A stretch of 24,767 bases of DNA from NCBI GenBank assembly GCA_023666975.1, contig JAMPAW010000038.1, forward strand, positions 1 through 24,767, read 5' to 3'. Source of the stretch: Clostridium sp. (GTDB lineage: Bacteria > Bacillota_A > Clostridia > Lachnospirales > Lachnospiraceae). A program made the translations under genes and the position numbers. The notes under the pieces were generated by a model. It did no database searches. It saw nothing but the letters and a program-made list of their open reading frames with translations, and was not told the DNA's origin. Positions 6,658 to 15,035 of the stretch are shown here, piece after piece (position 1 is the first letter of the stretch; each line of letters starts with the position of its first letter).

Positions 6658-8436
6658 TCATGAATCCAGCCTGACAACCTGATTTTTCCCGGCAGCCTTT
6701 GCCATATAAAGCGCCTTGTCCACCCGGTTATAAAGGGCATCTGCATTTTCATCTTTTGCCTGCGTAACGCCAATACTAACCGTCTGGCAGCCGGCAGTTT
6801 CATAAGATACCGATGCAAACTCCAAGCGGATTTTCTCTGCTAAAGCTGCTGCATCATCCGCATTACTATCCGACAGCAGGATCATAAATTCCTCACCACC
6901 CCAACGTCCGAGCGAACAGGGATGTATCCCTGTCGTTACATTCCGAAGAACGTCTGACAATGCCTGGATTACATGGTCTCCCTCTTTATGTCCGTAGATG
7001 TCATTTACCTTTTTGAAATTATCAATATCTAACATAATCAGGGAAATATCGTTGCCTGTCTTCTGATTCTGACGTTTATCCAAAACGCTGCGTATCTTTC
7101 TCTCAATCTCTGCCCGGTTATAAAGCCTCGTCAATCCATCCGTGACAGAGCTTAAGGCAAGCCTCATGTTCATTTCTTCCAACTCTGTAGTAGATGCCTC
7201 AATGAAAGAAACAAACCGCCTGATAATCGGTATCTTTTCATTATTATCATTGTCAATCTGCGCTCTCGCAATATTCACTTTACTGCCTGATTCGGGCATA
7301 TCGCCCTCCCGCATACCGACAATGACCAGAGTCACGTTAAAATTGAGCATATCACCGTTCATACGCAGAAATTCCCCATGCGTATAAAAACCTGTTGTCG
7401 GGGCAACCCTGTTAAATAAAATCGTTTCGTCGCTGATATTTTCATCTCCCCAGAATGCCTTTCTGGCAGCGCAGGAAAATGTCTGGATCACCTGCGGCTG
7501 GAAGTCCGCTACCTTCTGCCCGTCCTCCCGGATACTGGCGAGAATCGTTTCCGGATCACCATATGCCAGCCTGACAACTGCCTCCTCCTGCACATCAGAA
7601 GACATCACAAGGGAATCGTCGTCATTTGCCGCCAGCGGACAGCGCAGAATATCAATATCACCATGCTGCAAAAACAGCGGAAATTCCAACGTATTGGAGA
7701 AAAACCGGTCATTTCTGTTAATATTTAAAAATCTCCGGTATATGTCCAGGGCAGGCTTGCCGTCCAGTTCATACAAAACCTCCCTGTCCGCCTTTGTCAC
7801 CGTAAATTTTCTTTTTAAAGGTTTCCAGCCCGAAATAAAGGTACTGTATGTATGAAAATCCGTTCCACCCAGCAACAGAAAAATAATCCCATGCTCCAGA
7901 AAGCCATTGCCCTTGGAAAACACGAATGCGGTTTCGTCGTCCATATCGGGATTAAATGCGCCTCCGCCAAACACCTGAATGTCTTTCCGCAAACCGCTCA
8001 TTTCATTGCAAAACTCCATCATGGACATATCCATGATTGTGGCATGCATTTCCACCGCCTGAACCCACGGATTTGTATCGCAGTATTCCCGCAGCTCTGC
8101 CACGTCCTCAGCCACATTTTCCTCCAAAAAAGGAAATTGCAGAATCTGCGCCTTCGTCGTCTCATACTCAAAAATGGTACAGGTTAAAATAATCCTCACA
8201 TCCGACAATGCCCCATCTATGATATTGGCATTCGTTGTACACCCCAAATACAACGCATCCGGCATTTCATTATCCAAACAATCACAAATGTGCCGGATAT
8301 GCTCTAATTCCATATCTTCAGAATAAATTCTGAATACCGTGGCATAAGCCGGATTTGATGTGCGCCATTGCCTAATTTCGCTGAGCTTTTTGAGAAACTC
8401 ATCATCATCTTGATAAAGAATCTGAAATTGCTTCAT
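6658..8436 (-). CDS. FIST-domain diguanylate cyclase (GGDEF)
   Basis: 592 residues, soluble, no membrane segment. The N-terminal 200 residues match a FIST-N sensor region (PDALYLGCTTNANIIDG, VFGGGAFNPDMDDETAFVF) and about 210-385 FIST-C (ISGWKPLKRKFTVTKADR, FSCAARKAFWGDE). FIST domains are thought to sense small ligands such as amino acids. A helical linker leads to a GGDEF domain from about 425: DGLTRLYNRAEIE, LIMLDIDNFKKVNDIYGHKEGD, and the active-site loop GGEEF at 513-517. GGEEF is a functional variant, so cyclic-di-GMP synthesis is expected. The RxxD inhibitory site normally five residues before the loop is absent (HPCS there), so product inhibition at that site is not expected. A strong ribosome site (GGGGGAGGAC) lies before the ATG. 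It is transcribed alone from the promoter at 8484-8512. Confidence 0.93.
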   Translation of the reverse strand: MKQFQILYQDDDEFLKKLSEIRQWRTSNPAYATVFRIYSEDMELEHIRHICDCLDNEMPDALYLGCTTNANIIDGALSDVRIILTCTIFEYETTKAQILQFPFLEENVAEDVAELREYCDTNPWVQAVEMHATIMDMSMMEFCNEMSGLRKDIQVFGGGAFNPDMDDETAFVFSKGNGFLEHGIIFLLLGGTDFHTYSTFISGWKPLKRKFTVTKADREVLYELDGKPALDIYRRFLNINRNDRFFSNTLEFPLFLQHGDIDILRCPLAANDDDSLVMSSDVQEEAVVRLAYGDPETILASIREDGQKVADFQPQVIQTFSCAARKAFWGDENISDETILFNRVAPTTGFYTHGEFLRMNGDMLNFNVTLVIVGMREGDMPESGSKVNIARAQIDNDNNEKIPIIRRFVSFIEASTTELEEMNMRLALSSVTDGLTRLYNRAEIERKIRSVLDKRQNQKTGNDISLIMLDIDNFKKVNDIYGHKEGDHVIQALSDVLRNVTTGIHPCSLGRWGGEEFMILLSDSNADDAAALAEKIRLEFASVSYETAGCQTVSIGVTQAKDENADALYNRVDKALYMAKAAGKNQVVRLDS

Positions 8437-8483
8437 GTCCTCCCCCCTTATACTGGTTGTAACCCCTTGATTGTTATAACCCT

Positions 8484-8512
8484 ATTATACCTGATTTTTA
8501 TCCTTTTGACAA
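8484..8512 (-). promoter_or_regulatory. Sigma-A promoter for the FIST-GGDEF gene
   Basis: On the minus strand TTGTCA (8507-8512), a 17-bp spacer and perfect TATAAT (8484-8489). Downstream, in the predicted leader, are two boxes GGTTATAAC and GGTTACAAC whose starts are about 18 bp apart, which could bind a repressor. Confidence 0.75.
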
Positions 8513-8610
8513 TGATTGCTTACGGAATATTGGCCATAAATTGCCACGTTATACTCGCGAACGAAATTGATTGCCGAATTCAACATTTCACCGCGGTATA
8601 TGCGGTTAAA

Positions 8611-8639
8611 CTAAGCATTTGCCTTCGGCAAATACTAAG
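8611..8639 (-). terminator. Hairpin after the ABC transporter operon
   Basis: A 13-bp stem with two mismatches, ctaagcatttgcc (8611-8623) and ggcaaatactaag (8627-8639), with a TTC loop. It is followed on the minus strand by only three T's, so termination would be weak. It sits about 60 bp past the ATPase stop, the position expected for the end of that operon. Confidence 0.4.
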
Positions 8640-8700
8640 GTTAACCAGTATAATTACACAACGGTTAATGTTTATACAAATCTTTATAAATGACATCAAC

Positions 8701-9357
8701 TCAACCGCAGATGCCGTTTTTTATTTCAATGATTCTATCTGCATACAGCTTCAGTGTCAAATCGTGTGTTACCATAATAACCGTTGTACCTTCTTTGTTT
8801 AACTTCTTTAACAACTCCATAATTTTTATTCCGTTTGTTTCATCTAAATTTCCTGTGGGTTCATCACACAACAGAACCTCCGGATGATTCGCCAATGCCC
8901 TGGCTATTGCTACCCTTTGCTGCTGTCCTCCCGACAACTGAAGTGGTCTGCAATTTTCCTTTTCCGCTAACCCCACCATTTCTAATAATTCCTTTATGCG
9001 TTTTTTGCGTTCATTCCTGGGTACTCCCGCTATCCCCATCGGCATTTCAATATTTTCACCAACCGTAAGTTCATTCACCAATTGAAATGACTGAAATACA
9101 AAACCGACTTTACGGTTTCTGAATTGTGCCAATTCACGGCCGGATAAATTTCTAACATCCTGATCAAAAAAGAAATATTCACCTGAATCATATCCATCCA
9201 TACATCCTATAACATTTAAAAGCGTTGACTTTCCTGAACCTGATTTCCCGACAATTAATATAAATTCCCCTTTCTCAATCACTAAGTTCACTTCTTTGAG
9301 TGCCTGAACTTCTATGCCACTATAATATGTTTTATTCAAATGATTCATTTTTATCAT
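8701..9357 (-). CDS. ABC transporter ATP-binding protein, MacB/LolD type
   Basis: 218 residues. It has all the ABC ATPase motifs in order: Walker A GKSGSGKST near 34-42, Q-loop FVFQSFQLV near 85-93, signature LSGGQQQR near 136-143, Walker B VLLCDEPTGNLDE near 156-168 and switch His in VTHD. The LolD/MacB-like sequence, with no fused membrane part, fits FtsX-type permeases. The longest frame starts at 9375, but that ATG lies ahead of GGAGG; the ATG at 9357 (MIKMNHLNKTYY) has GGAGG at correct spacing and is the real start. It is last of the four-gene operon and energises the two permeases upstream. Confidence 0.95.
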   Translation of the reverse strand: MIKMNHLNKTYYSGIEVQALKEVNLVIEKGEFILIVGKSGSGKSTLLNVIGCMDGYDSGEYFFFDQDVRNLSGRELAQFRNRKVGFVFQSFQLVNELTVGENIEMPMGIAGVPRNERKKRIKELLEMVGLAEKENCRPLQLSGGQQQRVAIARALANHPEVLLCDEPTGNLDETNGIKIMELLKKLNKEGTTVIMVTHDLTLKLYADRIIEIKNGICG

Positions 9358-9408
9358 AATCTTCCTCCAATCCATTATAAAAACTTTTATATTCCTGATC
9401 CGAACAAC

Positions 9409-10596
9409 CTATAATGAACTTAATATTTCACATGGTGAATACTTATGAATCTGCCTGGCAACAGGAATAACCGTAATGATAATTAGCAAAAGCGCAATTG
9501 CTAACAATAAAACTGCTGCCTTCCAGCTTGGTTCTACCGCAACTGCTGCAACGGAAATTCCTTTCATCATCAAACAACTGCTGCATATCATTCCTGCCAA
9601 ACAGGAAAATAGCAGCAATATGCTGATTTCCAATATGCTTTTTATGCATAATTGGCTCTTCGACTCTCCCAACGCATAGCATATTGCAATTTCCTTCTTT
9701 CTTTTATTGATCACTAAAGAAAAAATCCCGATCCCTCCTATCATAACTAATAATATTAATATGCCGCTAAGCGGTGTGAAAATTTTAACTTCATTATTTG
9801 CATAATGTACACGGAGCAGAAAGTCCATCGTTTCATTGCCAATATGAAACCGATACAGATTATCATTATCCTGCTCCAATAACTGCACGATATCGTTTAG
9901 CATATCCGCCGTAACTTTTTTATCGTTTACAGGCCTGACAGAAAGGATGATATTGCCTAAATCCTTTTTGTGAAATAAACCGCTATAAGCAGAAAACGGA
10001 AGGATAACCACATGGTTGTTCTCCTCAATATAATCAATTTCATATTCTCTTCCCTGCGCCGATGTGAGAATCCCTTCTGTTAACGTATGGGGAAAATCTT
10101 TGGAATTTACGGTTGTCTCCTGATTTACATCGCATAGTATTTTCTCTGTTTCTTTACTCATTTTAACGGTTTCGCAATCAGAACGGTATATCACCTTCAG
10201 AGGATCTTCCCCCTCCCCGACATACTGCCCTAAATAAAATAACTCTATCGTTACCTCGACCTGAAATAAATAATCCTGATACCGCTCTTCCATTTTACGC
10301 ATGTTATCCTCCGAAAACGGAAATGCCGCATCCTCATTTATAACAAGCTTCTCATCATCCCACGTCGCCAAATCAAATTGTGTGATATCAAAAGAAGTAT
10401 CCGATGCATTTATCCTGTATTCCTGTTCTTTTCCCAGCCTTTCCAAATCATTCTCCTCTTCTTTGATATTAAAATATGCACTTAGAAAAATATTCAATAA
10501 ACCAATTATAATTGTAAATTGAATGACAACACAAAAATATACTTTAAAATTTCTTCTAATATATGTATTAATTTGTTTCAAAGTAAAAATATTCAT
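9409..10596 (-). CDS. FtsX/MacB-like ABC permease
   Basis: 395 residues from the chosen start. Topology is that of MacB/LolC-type permeases: one N-terminal membrane helix (residues about 18-42, VYFCVVIQFTIIIGLLNIF), a large extracellular domain of about 215 residues, then three C-terminal helices (LSGILILLVMIGGIGIFSLV; ISILLLFSCLAGMIC; AAVLLLAIALLLIIITVIP). KRKKEIAICYALGESKSQL after the second helix is the conserved coupling segment that meets the ATPase. The longest frame begins at 10656, but GGAGG lies right before the ATG at 10596 (MNIFTLKQ), so the first 20 residues of the long form are dropped. These transporters usually act on lipoproteins, peptides or toxic amphiphiles rather than importing nutrients; the substrate is unknown. 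Confidence 0.85.
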   Translation of the reverse strand: MNIFTLKQINTYIRRNFKVYFCVVIQFTIIIGLLNIFLSAYFNIKEEENDLERLGKEQEYRINASDTSFDITQFDLATWDDEKLVINEDAAFPFSEDNMRKMEERYQDYLFQVEVTIELFYLGQYVGEGEDPLKVIYRSDCETVKMSKETEKILCDVNQETTVNSKDFPHTLTEGILTSAQGREYEIDYIEENNHVVILPFSAYSGLFHKKDLGNIILSVRPVNDKKVTADMLNDIVQLLEQDNDNLYRFHIGNETMDFLLRVHYANNEVKIFTPLSGILILLVMIGGIGIFSLVINKRKKEIAICYALGESKSQLCIKSILEISILLLFSCLAGMICSSCLMMKGISVAAVAVEPSWKAAVLLLAIALLLIIITVIPVARQIHKYSPCEILSSL

Positions 10597-10669
10597 ATGG
10601 CTCCTCCAATATCCTGCAATCCATTTTATTCCCATGCTCAGATGCTGTTCGTACAATCCAAATTTCCAC

Positions 10670-11833
10670 TCATGTATCTAACAGAATGTTAATAACACTT
10701 TTCCGATAAATTCTGCTATATAAAATATAACAAAATATGGCATAAACAATTTGCGCAAAAATAATCACAGCCACAATCAGTCCGGCATCTATATTCATGT
10801 CTATCAAATATCTAAATTCTGTCTTCTGAAGCCCCCATGTAAAACAGACTGCCAAAATGCTTGAAAAAAAGGAAATGAAGATGGAATAAAACACCTTTGA
10901 CAGCACCATTTTCCACTTTGATGATCCCAACGCCTGCATAACGGCAATAAATTTTTTCTGCTTCATGGCAAAAAACAACTCTACGTTCATAATATTCAGC
11001 AACGCATAACACAGGGAAACCACAGCAATCAAAACAGATGGTTTCCATCCTGATTTAAAAAGTTCATCTTCTTTGTAGGAAGCTTCCTCCGGAGTATAGC
11101 ACATATAATCACCATTTCCGTATTTCAGATTGAATACGCTTTGCCCCAATTCCCTCACATTGACATACTCTACATCATCTGCAAATCCTCTCTTTTTCAG
11201 TTCATCATCAAATGCATTTCTTCCTTCTTCACTGGCTTTCAAATAATAATTGCAATCAACGTATTGTATCCCACCAAGCCCACTATGTAAGCAGATTGCT
11301 ACATTTTTATATTGTGCAGCCTGCACGATTCCACAAACGGAAAAAGTATAAATATCTATTTCCACAATATCACCTAAATGGATATGATATCGTTCCTCAA
11401 TGTCCTCCCCTATCAAAATATCATTTGTGTGCTGGGGCATTTCTCCCTTTATGGCTTCCGGTTTGATGTATGAGCCAAAATTATCAGAGACAGAGATGAC
11501 AGTTGTATCCATACAGAATGTGTTATTATATTTTAAAATATAATCACTTAAGCGGTTTTCAACCAAAATTTCCTGGATTTCCTCTGTTCCACTTTCTATT
11601 TCCAAAAGCTCTTCACTCTGAATCTTCTCTGCGCCCATATCCGGTTCATATACCACAAACTGCTCTTTATTTAGCAGTTTATCATCCGATTCCCTGTCCT
11701 TCACCATCTGATTTGCTTCTGCCAGAAAGATAACCCCTATCATCAAACCCAATGCCAGACTCACGATATCAAACACAATACACATGATATTGTTCTTATT
11801 TAATTTGTACATAACCTCTAAATAATATTTCAT
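10670..11833 (-). CDS. FtsX-like ABC permease, second subunit
   Basis: 387 residues with the same plan as its neighbour but little identity: helix 1 near 15-40 (VFDIVSLALGLMIGVIFL), an extracellular domain of about 220 residues, and three C-terminal helices (VLIAVVSLCYALLNIMNV; VFYSIFISFFSSILAVCF; LIVAVIIFAQIVYAIFCYIL). MKQKKFIAVMQALGSSKWKM is the coupling region. Its ATG overlaps the lipoprotein stop as ATGA, showing translational coupling, and AGAGGT precedes it. The two permeases probably form a heterodimer served by the ATPase at 8701-9357. Confidence 0.85.
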   Translation of the reverse strand: MKYYLEVMYKLNKNNIMCIVFDIVSLALGLMIGVIFLAEANQMVKDRESDDKLLNKEQFVVYEPDMGAEKIQSEELLEIESGTEEIQEILVENRLSDYILKYNNTFCMDTTVISVSDNFGSYIKPEAIKGEMPQHTNDILIGEDIEERYHIHLGDIVEIDIYTFSVCGIVQAAQYKNVAICLHSGLGGIQYVDCNYYLKASEEGRNAFDDELKKRGFADDVEYVNVRELGQSVFNLKYGNGDYMCYTPEEASYKEDELFKSGWKPSVLIAVVSLCYALLNIMNVELFFAMKQKKFIAVMQALGSSKWKMVLSKVFYSIFISFFSSILAVCFTWGLQKTEFRYLIDMNIDAGLIVAVIIFAQIVYAIFCYILYSRIYRKSVINILLDT

Positions 11834-12762
11834 TCTTTAACCTCTACTTTATAAACAAGATTATTTTCCGTATCAGACAAATAAACTACATCATTCCGAA
11901 CCGTCATACTGGAAACTCCTCTGTTTTCCGCCTCTGCCACCTCCGCAAATAAAGTCTCCATATAATTTCCGCTGTAATCAAACACATCCACTTCCATCAA
12001 AGCTTCCGAAAAAATATATATTTTGTTATCCTCTATATACAGTTCTGCCGGCAAATACCCCTCGGGCAGTAAAAACATTCTTGTTAATTTGCCATCCGCA
12101 ATTCTTGCCAGAAAACTTTCCCCTCCCTGATAGCCAAACATATCACCCTTCTCAAAATATTCATATGCATTGGCAAAAAAGACTTCATTTGTTTCAATAT
12201 TCCTTCCAAAACACCCGATCTCTGTCTTCCCAATCTTCTTAACCGTTTCATTCGGATCAACCTGGTACACGCCTATCTTTTTTTCGTCCATGCTTCCTGC
12301 GGATACATATAAATTTGTGCCATCTGACTCTATATCTAAAACCCGCACACCGACATTATCCAGTTCTTCCAGATAAACTTCCTTCTGGTAATGTCCATCA
12401 TAATCGAAAAACTGAACCCTGCCATCCTTTTCATCAGCAACATATATGTACTGCTCATCTACGGTAATCGCTGCCGGTGTGTCAAATTCCCCCTTTCCAT
12501 TTCCCATTTTTCCAAAACGGTTCAGCAGCTTTCCATCATAATCATAGCAAAACACGCAATTCTCTTCTTTGTCAATGATATAAAGCGCATTCTCCGCTGC
12601 AAATAATGCACCGGGTTTTTTCAGATTCGTATCCTGAATAAAGGCTCCCTTCTTTACCTTCAGCCTCAAATTGGTATAGGATTCCCAGGTCGGCGCTTCT
12701 TCTTTTCCGCTGCATCCACATATAAAAACAGCAATCAGCAAAATGAATAGAATTTTTTTCAT
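11830..12762 (-). CDS. Six-bladed beta-propeller (NHL-like) lipoprotein
   Basis: 310 residues. A signal peptide MKKILFILLIAVFICGCSG ends in a lipobox ICGC, so the mature protein should be lipid-anchored outside the membrane. The rest has recurring blades of the NHL/6-bladed propeller type: KKPGALFAAENALYIIDKEE, LLNRFGKMGNGKGEFDTPAAI (a typical NHL turn), TVDEQYIYVADEKDGRVQFFDYDG, SSMTVRNDVVYLSDTENNLVYKV. Propellers of this sort bind ligands or partner proteins. It opens the operon with two MacB-type permeases and an ATPase, so it may present a substrate to them or be their cargo; this is inference. AAGGAGG precedes the ATG. Confidence 0.85.
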   Translation of the reverse strand: MKKILFILLIAVFICGCSGKEEAPTWESYTNLRLKVKKGAFIQDTNLKKPGALFAAENALYIIDKEENCVFCYDYDGKLLNRFGKMGNGKGEFDTPAAITVDEQYIYVADEKDGRVQFFDYDGHYQKEVYLEELDNVGVRVLDIESDGTNLYVSAGSMDEKKIGVYQVDPNETVKKIGKTEIGCFGRNIETNEVFFANAYEYFEKGDMFGYQGGESFLARIADGKLTRMFLLPEGYLPAELYIEDNKIYIFSEALMEVDVFDYSGNYMETLFAEVAEAENRGVSSMTVRNDVVYLSDTENNLVYKVEVKE

Positions 12763-12798
12763 GATGTTTCCTCCTTTTCTCCTGAAATTTCTCCCATT

Positions 12799-12829
12799 AA
12801 AAAAGTATAGCCTGAGATTCGGCTATACT
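12799..12829 (-). terminator. Strong intrinsic terminator just upstream of the lipoprotein-ABC operon
   Basis: On the minus strand AGTATAGCC and GGCTATACT form a 9-bp perfect stem with an 8-base loop, followed by six T's (12799-12804). It would end transcripts from the GmrSD-type gene, whose stop lies about 350 bp upstream, or act as an attenuator in the operon's leader. Confidence 0.8.
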
Positions 12830-12830
12830 C

Positions 12831-12885
12831 ATTATAATGCTTCAAGATTACAGTTGGGTGACATTTTCTCTTACAATTTTGTAAG
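12831..12885 (-). promoter_or_regulatory. -10 box and operator-like palindrome of the lipoprotein-ABC operon
   Basis: TATAAT on the minus strand at 12831-12836 has no recognisable -35 (ACCCAA at 17-bp spacing). About 40 bp upstream is a palindrome, CTTACAA-TT-TTGTAAG (12870-12885), centred near -53 of the predicted start, a typical activator position. Transcripts from here would begin inside the terminator hairpin and so escape it. This is inference from spacing only. Confidence 0.4.
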
Positions 12886-13011
12886 AATCTGGGGATTGGA
12901 GTATCTTTTTAAAAGCTGTTAAAACCCTTATAATTACTGGGGTTAGATAGGGTTAGGAATGTGGTGGGTGTCAGTTATTTTCTTATAATTTTGCATATTT
13001 TTTCAGTGAAA

Positions 13012-13065
13012 TGGTGTAAAAGTGGTGTAAATCTAAGGCGTTTTTGGTGTACAAAATGGTGTAAA
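13012..13065 (+). repeat. Phased TGGTGTAAA repeats
   Basis: TGGTGTAAA occurs at 13012, 13023 and 13057, with a one-base variant TGGTGTACA at 13045. Start-to-start distances are 11, 22 and 12 bp, i.e. close to whole DNA turns. An inverted copy of the first seven bases (TACACCA) lies at 13091-13097. This is the pattern of a multimeric protein-binding site on one face of the helix. Confidence 0.7.
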
Positions 13066-13174
13066 ACAGGGAACGGTTCAATAAGTTTGCTACACCACAT
13101 TTTTACCGATTCTATTTCAATTTGCTTAAACCACTTAAAACACACTCCTAAAGTTCAGTCATACAACCAGTGTT

Positions 13175-14917
13175 TCAATCAATAAGTCCCATATCTTCAA
13201 GGTATTTAATAAATTCATCAAGAATTTTATTCTTCCGATCTATAACATTCTGTTCTGTATAATCGGCATAATTCCTTGCCATAGCTTGTAACTCGGAAAT
13301 TTTTGTTCCCTCTTTTACTATACCTTTACTATTTGTGTAACCGGTATAATACTTCTTTTTGTCAGAAAAACGATAATCCGAAGCTCGTATATTTATTCCC
13401 TTCTCCAATAATGCCTTATTTCCTAATGACTCCAAATTCCCTTTCTCGGATAAACCATTTTCATTTTCCTGTCGTTTTCTTGGATAAATATGCTCAATTT
13501 CCAAAGCTGTTCCATGTGAAATCAAAGTCTGGTTCACATCATGGTATGCCCACCATGCTAGCATTGATTTAGTTATTGGCCGCCCGTTAGTAAACACATA
13601 ATTTTCAAATGTAGCTCGCATCAAATCCCTATCAAATTTATAATTTAAAAATTCAACCTCAATTCCATTTACAATATCAATCATTGCAGGATATACTGGG
13701 ATTCTTAAAGCATTTACACCCGGACGCATTACAGCATATGCCCATATAAAAGCTGTTATTTTATCAAGAAAATCATAAAACTTCTTATCCTCTAACTGGT
13801 TATTTGCATCCTTATTCTGCATAAAATACACAGATACCAAATATGCCCACATACCATTAGGCGCATACTTTAATACAGACAACTTTTTCAGCACCCGCTC
13901 CGAAAACACGTTATCATCCTGATGCTCTACACACTTCCAAAATTCTGCAAGATTTTCCAAATTATCAAGGGTGCTATCTCTCTTTAGGATTTCATATTTG
14001 TTTTTCTCATAAAATTTTCTTAAAGCCTCCGTTGTCGTTAGCTTTATACCCATCTTCGCCCTTTCATAATACATATAGCGTGTAAATAGTTCATCCATTG
14101 GAGAACCGGACAAGGAAACAAATATCTCATCACATGTTTGTTCTAGCTCTTTCCACCGCCTGATAAATACGTCCTTTTCACCTTTATCCGAATAATATTT
14201 ATAGAACTGTGCCTTGAAAATATCTGTATCAGACAGGGGCTTTCCCCTATCATTAAGTGTAGAAAAAATTCTTAGTGCTGTATCCTGTGATTCCGCTTCA
14301 ATCGGCAGAAGAATACAATTATTCAATATTCTTGTCGGTAAATAGGCAAAGTATGATGGATACTCCGATAAAAATTCATCTATTTTTTCCTTAAAAAACT
14401 TATATGTTTTAGCATATTTGCTCTTCTGTTTGTCAGACATTTCACCTGTCCTTAAAATATCTAAAAACTCTTCCTTGTCATCATCTGTAGATACCTCCGA
14501 ATCAATCTTCAGCTTATTTTTATCCGGCTTGCCAAATTCATCTGTTTTCCAAATGCACTTGGCAATATCATCACTTGTGCTGACAGCATTTGCATCCTTC
14601 ATGTTTCCAAATTTGGAGAAAAAAGCTCTAAGAAGAAGCAGTAATGTTGTCAATCTTTGCTGCCCATCAATGATTTCAAGTTTATTCTGTTCATTTTTAA
14701 ATGTAACAATCGGACCCAAAAAATATTCATCCTCATCACTATTAAATTTCGAGTAGTCATTCTCAGGAAAAGCAAATACGAATATGTCATCCCACAAAGT
14801 CTGACATTCATCTTCACCCCATGCATAAGGTCTCTGATAATCCGGTATAAGAAAATCTGACCTTTTATTTGCAAATAACTCCTTTATCGTCTGTTGATCA
14901 ACAATTAACTTTGACAT
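13175..14917 (-). CDS. Single-chain GmrSD-type protein (DUF262 + DUF1524), type IV restriction
   Basis: 580 residues. The DUF262 half has IPDYQRPYAWGEDECQTLW from residue 24 and EIIDGQQRLTTL at 81-92, the ParB-like NTPase core with its DGQQR motif. The C-terminal DUF1524 half is an HNH-type nuclease: ALEIEHIYPRK with His476, then GNLESLGNKALL with Asn494 and Asn500. GmrSD proteins cut phage DNA carrying modified (for example glucosylated) cytosines, using NTP; target choice here is unknown. GGAGGAAT precedes the ATG. TTGCAT-17-TATAAA lies at 14938-14966 but would leave almost no leader. The gene stands alone, with a truncated unknown gene upstream on the same strand. Confidence 0.9.
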   Translation of the reverse strand: MSKLIVDQQTIKELFANKRSDFLIPDYQRPYAWGEDECQTLWDDIFVFAFPENDYSKFNSDEDEYFLGPIVTFKNEQNKLEIIDGQQRLTTLLLLLRAFFSKFGNMKDANAVSTSDDIAKCIWKTDEFGKPDKNKLKIDSEVSTDDDKEEFLDILRTGEMSDKQKSKYAKTYKFFKEKIDEFLSEYPSYFAYLPTRILNNCILLPIEAESQDTALRIFSTLNDRGKPLSDTDIFKAQFYKYYSDKGEKDVFIRRWKELEQTCDEIFVSLSGSPMDELFTRYMYYERAKMGIKLTTTEALRKFYEKNKYEILKRDSTLDNLENLAEFWKCVEHQDDNVFSERVLKKLSVLKYAPNGMWAYLVSVYFMQNKDANNQLEDKKFYDFLDKITAFIWAYAVMRPGVNALRIPVYPAMIDIVNGIEVEFLNYKFDRDLMRATFENYVFTNGRPITKSMLAWWAYHDVNQTLISHGTALEIEHIYPRKRQENENGLSEKGNLESLGNKALLEKGINIRASDYRFSDKKKYYTGYTNSKGIVKEGTKISELQAMARNYADYTEQNVIDRKNKILDEFIKYLEDMGLID

Positions 14918-14937
14918 ATGTATTCCTCCAAACTATT

Positions 14938-14966
14938 TTTATATTCACATTAACACTGTCATGCAA
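14938..14966 (-). promoter_or_regulatory. Possible promoter of the GmrSD-type gene
   Basis: TTGCAT (14961-14966), 17-bp spacer, TATAAA (14938-14943) on the minus strand. The start it predicts falls right at the ribosome site, so the leader would be too short; either the start is a few bases off or the true promoter is farther upstream. Confidence 0.3.
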
Positions 14967-15035
14967 TTCTATAAATAAACACTCTATGAGATTTTACCAC
15001 ATATCTGTTAAATGTTCATCATATTTCAACCAAAT

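Larger units (their letters stand above)
8448..8653. repeat. Inverted-repeat-bounded region upstream of the FIST-GGDEF gene
   Basis: TTATACTGGTTGTAACC at 8448-8464 recurs as the reverse complement at 8639-8653 lacking only the GT, so 15 of 15 aligned bases match. The 206-bp interval carries the cyclase promoter, two GGTTAYAAC boxes, a short stem ACCGC/GCGGT near 8590-8606 and a long hairpin at 8611-8639. It may be a second small MITE-type element or paired operator sites. No coding capacity is seen. Confidence 0.5.
12763..13174. other. 412-bp intergenic region, regulatory in appearance
   Basis: No convincing gene on either strand; the plus-strand frame 12961-13185 is made by the repeats below. 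From left to right it holds the ribosome site of the lipoprotein gene, a terminator hairpin (12799-12829), a TATAAT box and palindrome (12831-12885), two gggttag boxes 10 bp apart (12940-12946, 12950-12956) and a repeat array (13012-13097). Confidence 0.6.

Noticed and set aside
7142..7387. Plus-strand frames opposite the FIST-GGDEF gene.
   Set aside because: Antisense shadows without ribosome sites.
13012..13097. Possible CRISPR array.
   Set aside because: Repeats are only 9 bp with 2-13 bp between them; no spacer-sized unique segments and no cas genes.
12961..13185. Plus-strand frame with KWCKSGVN and FWCTKWCK, cysteine-rich.
   Set aside because: The pattern comes from the TGGTGTAAA repeats; no ribosome site and no continuation into a domain.
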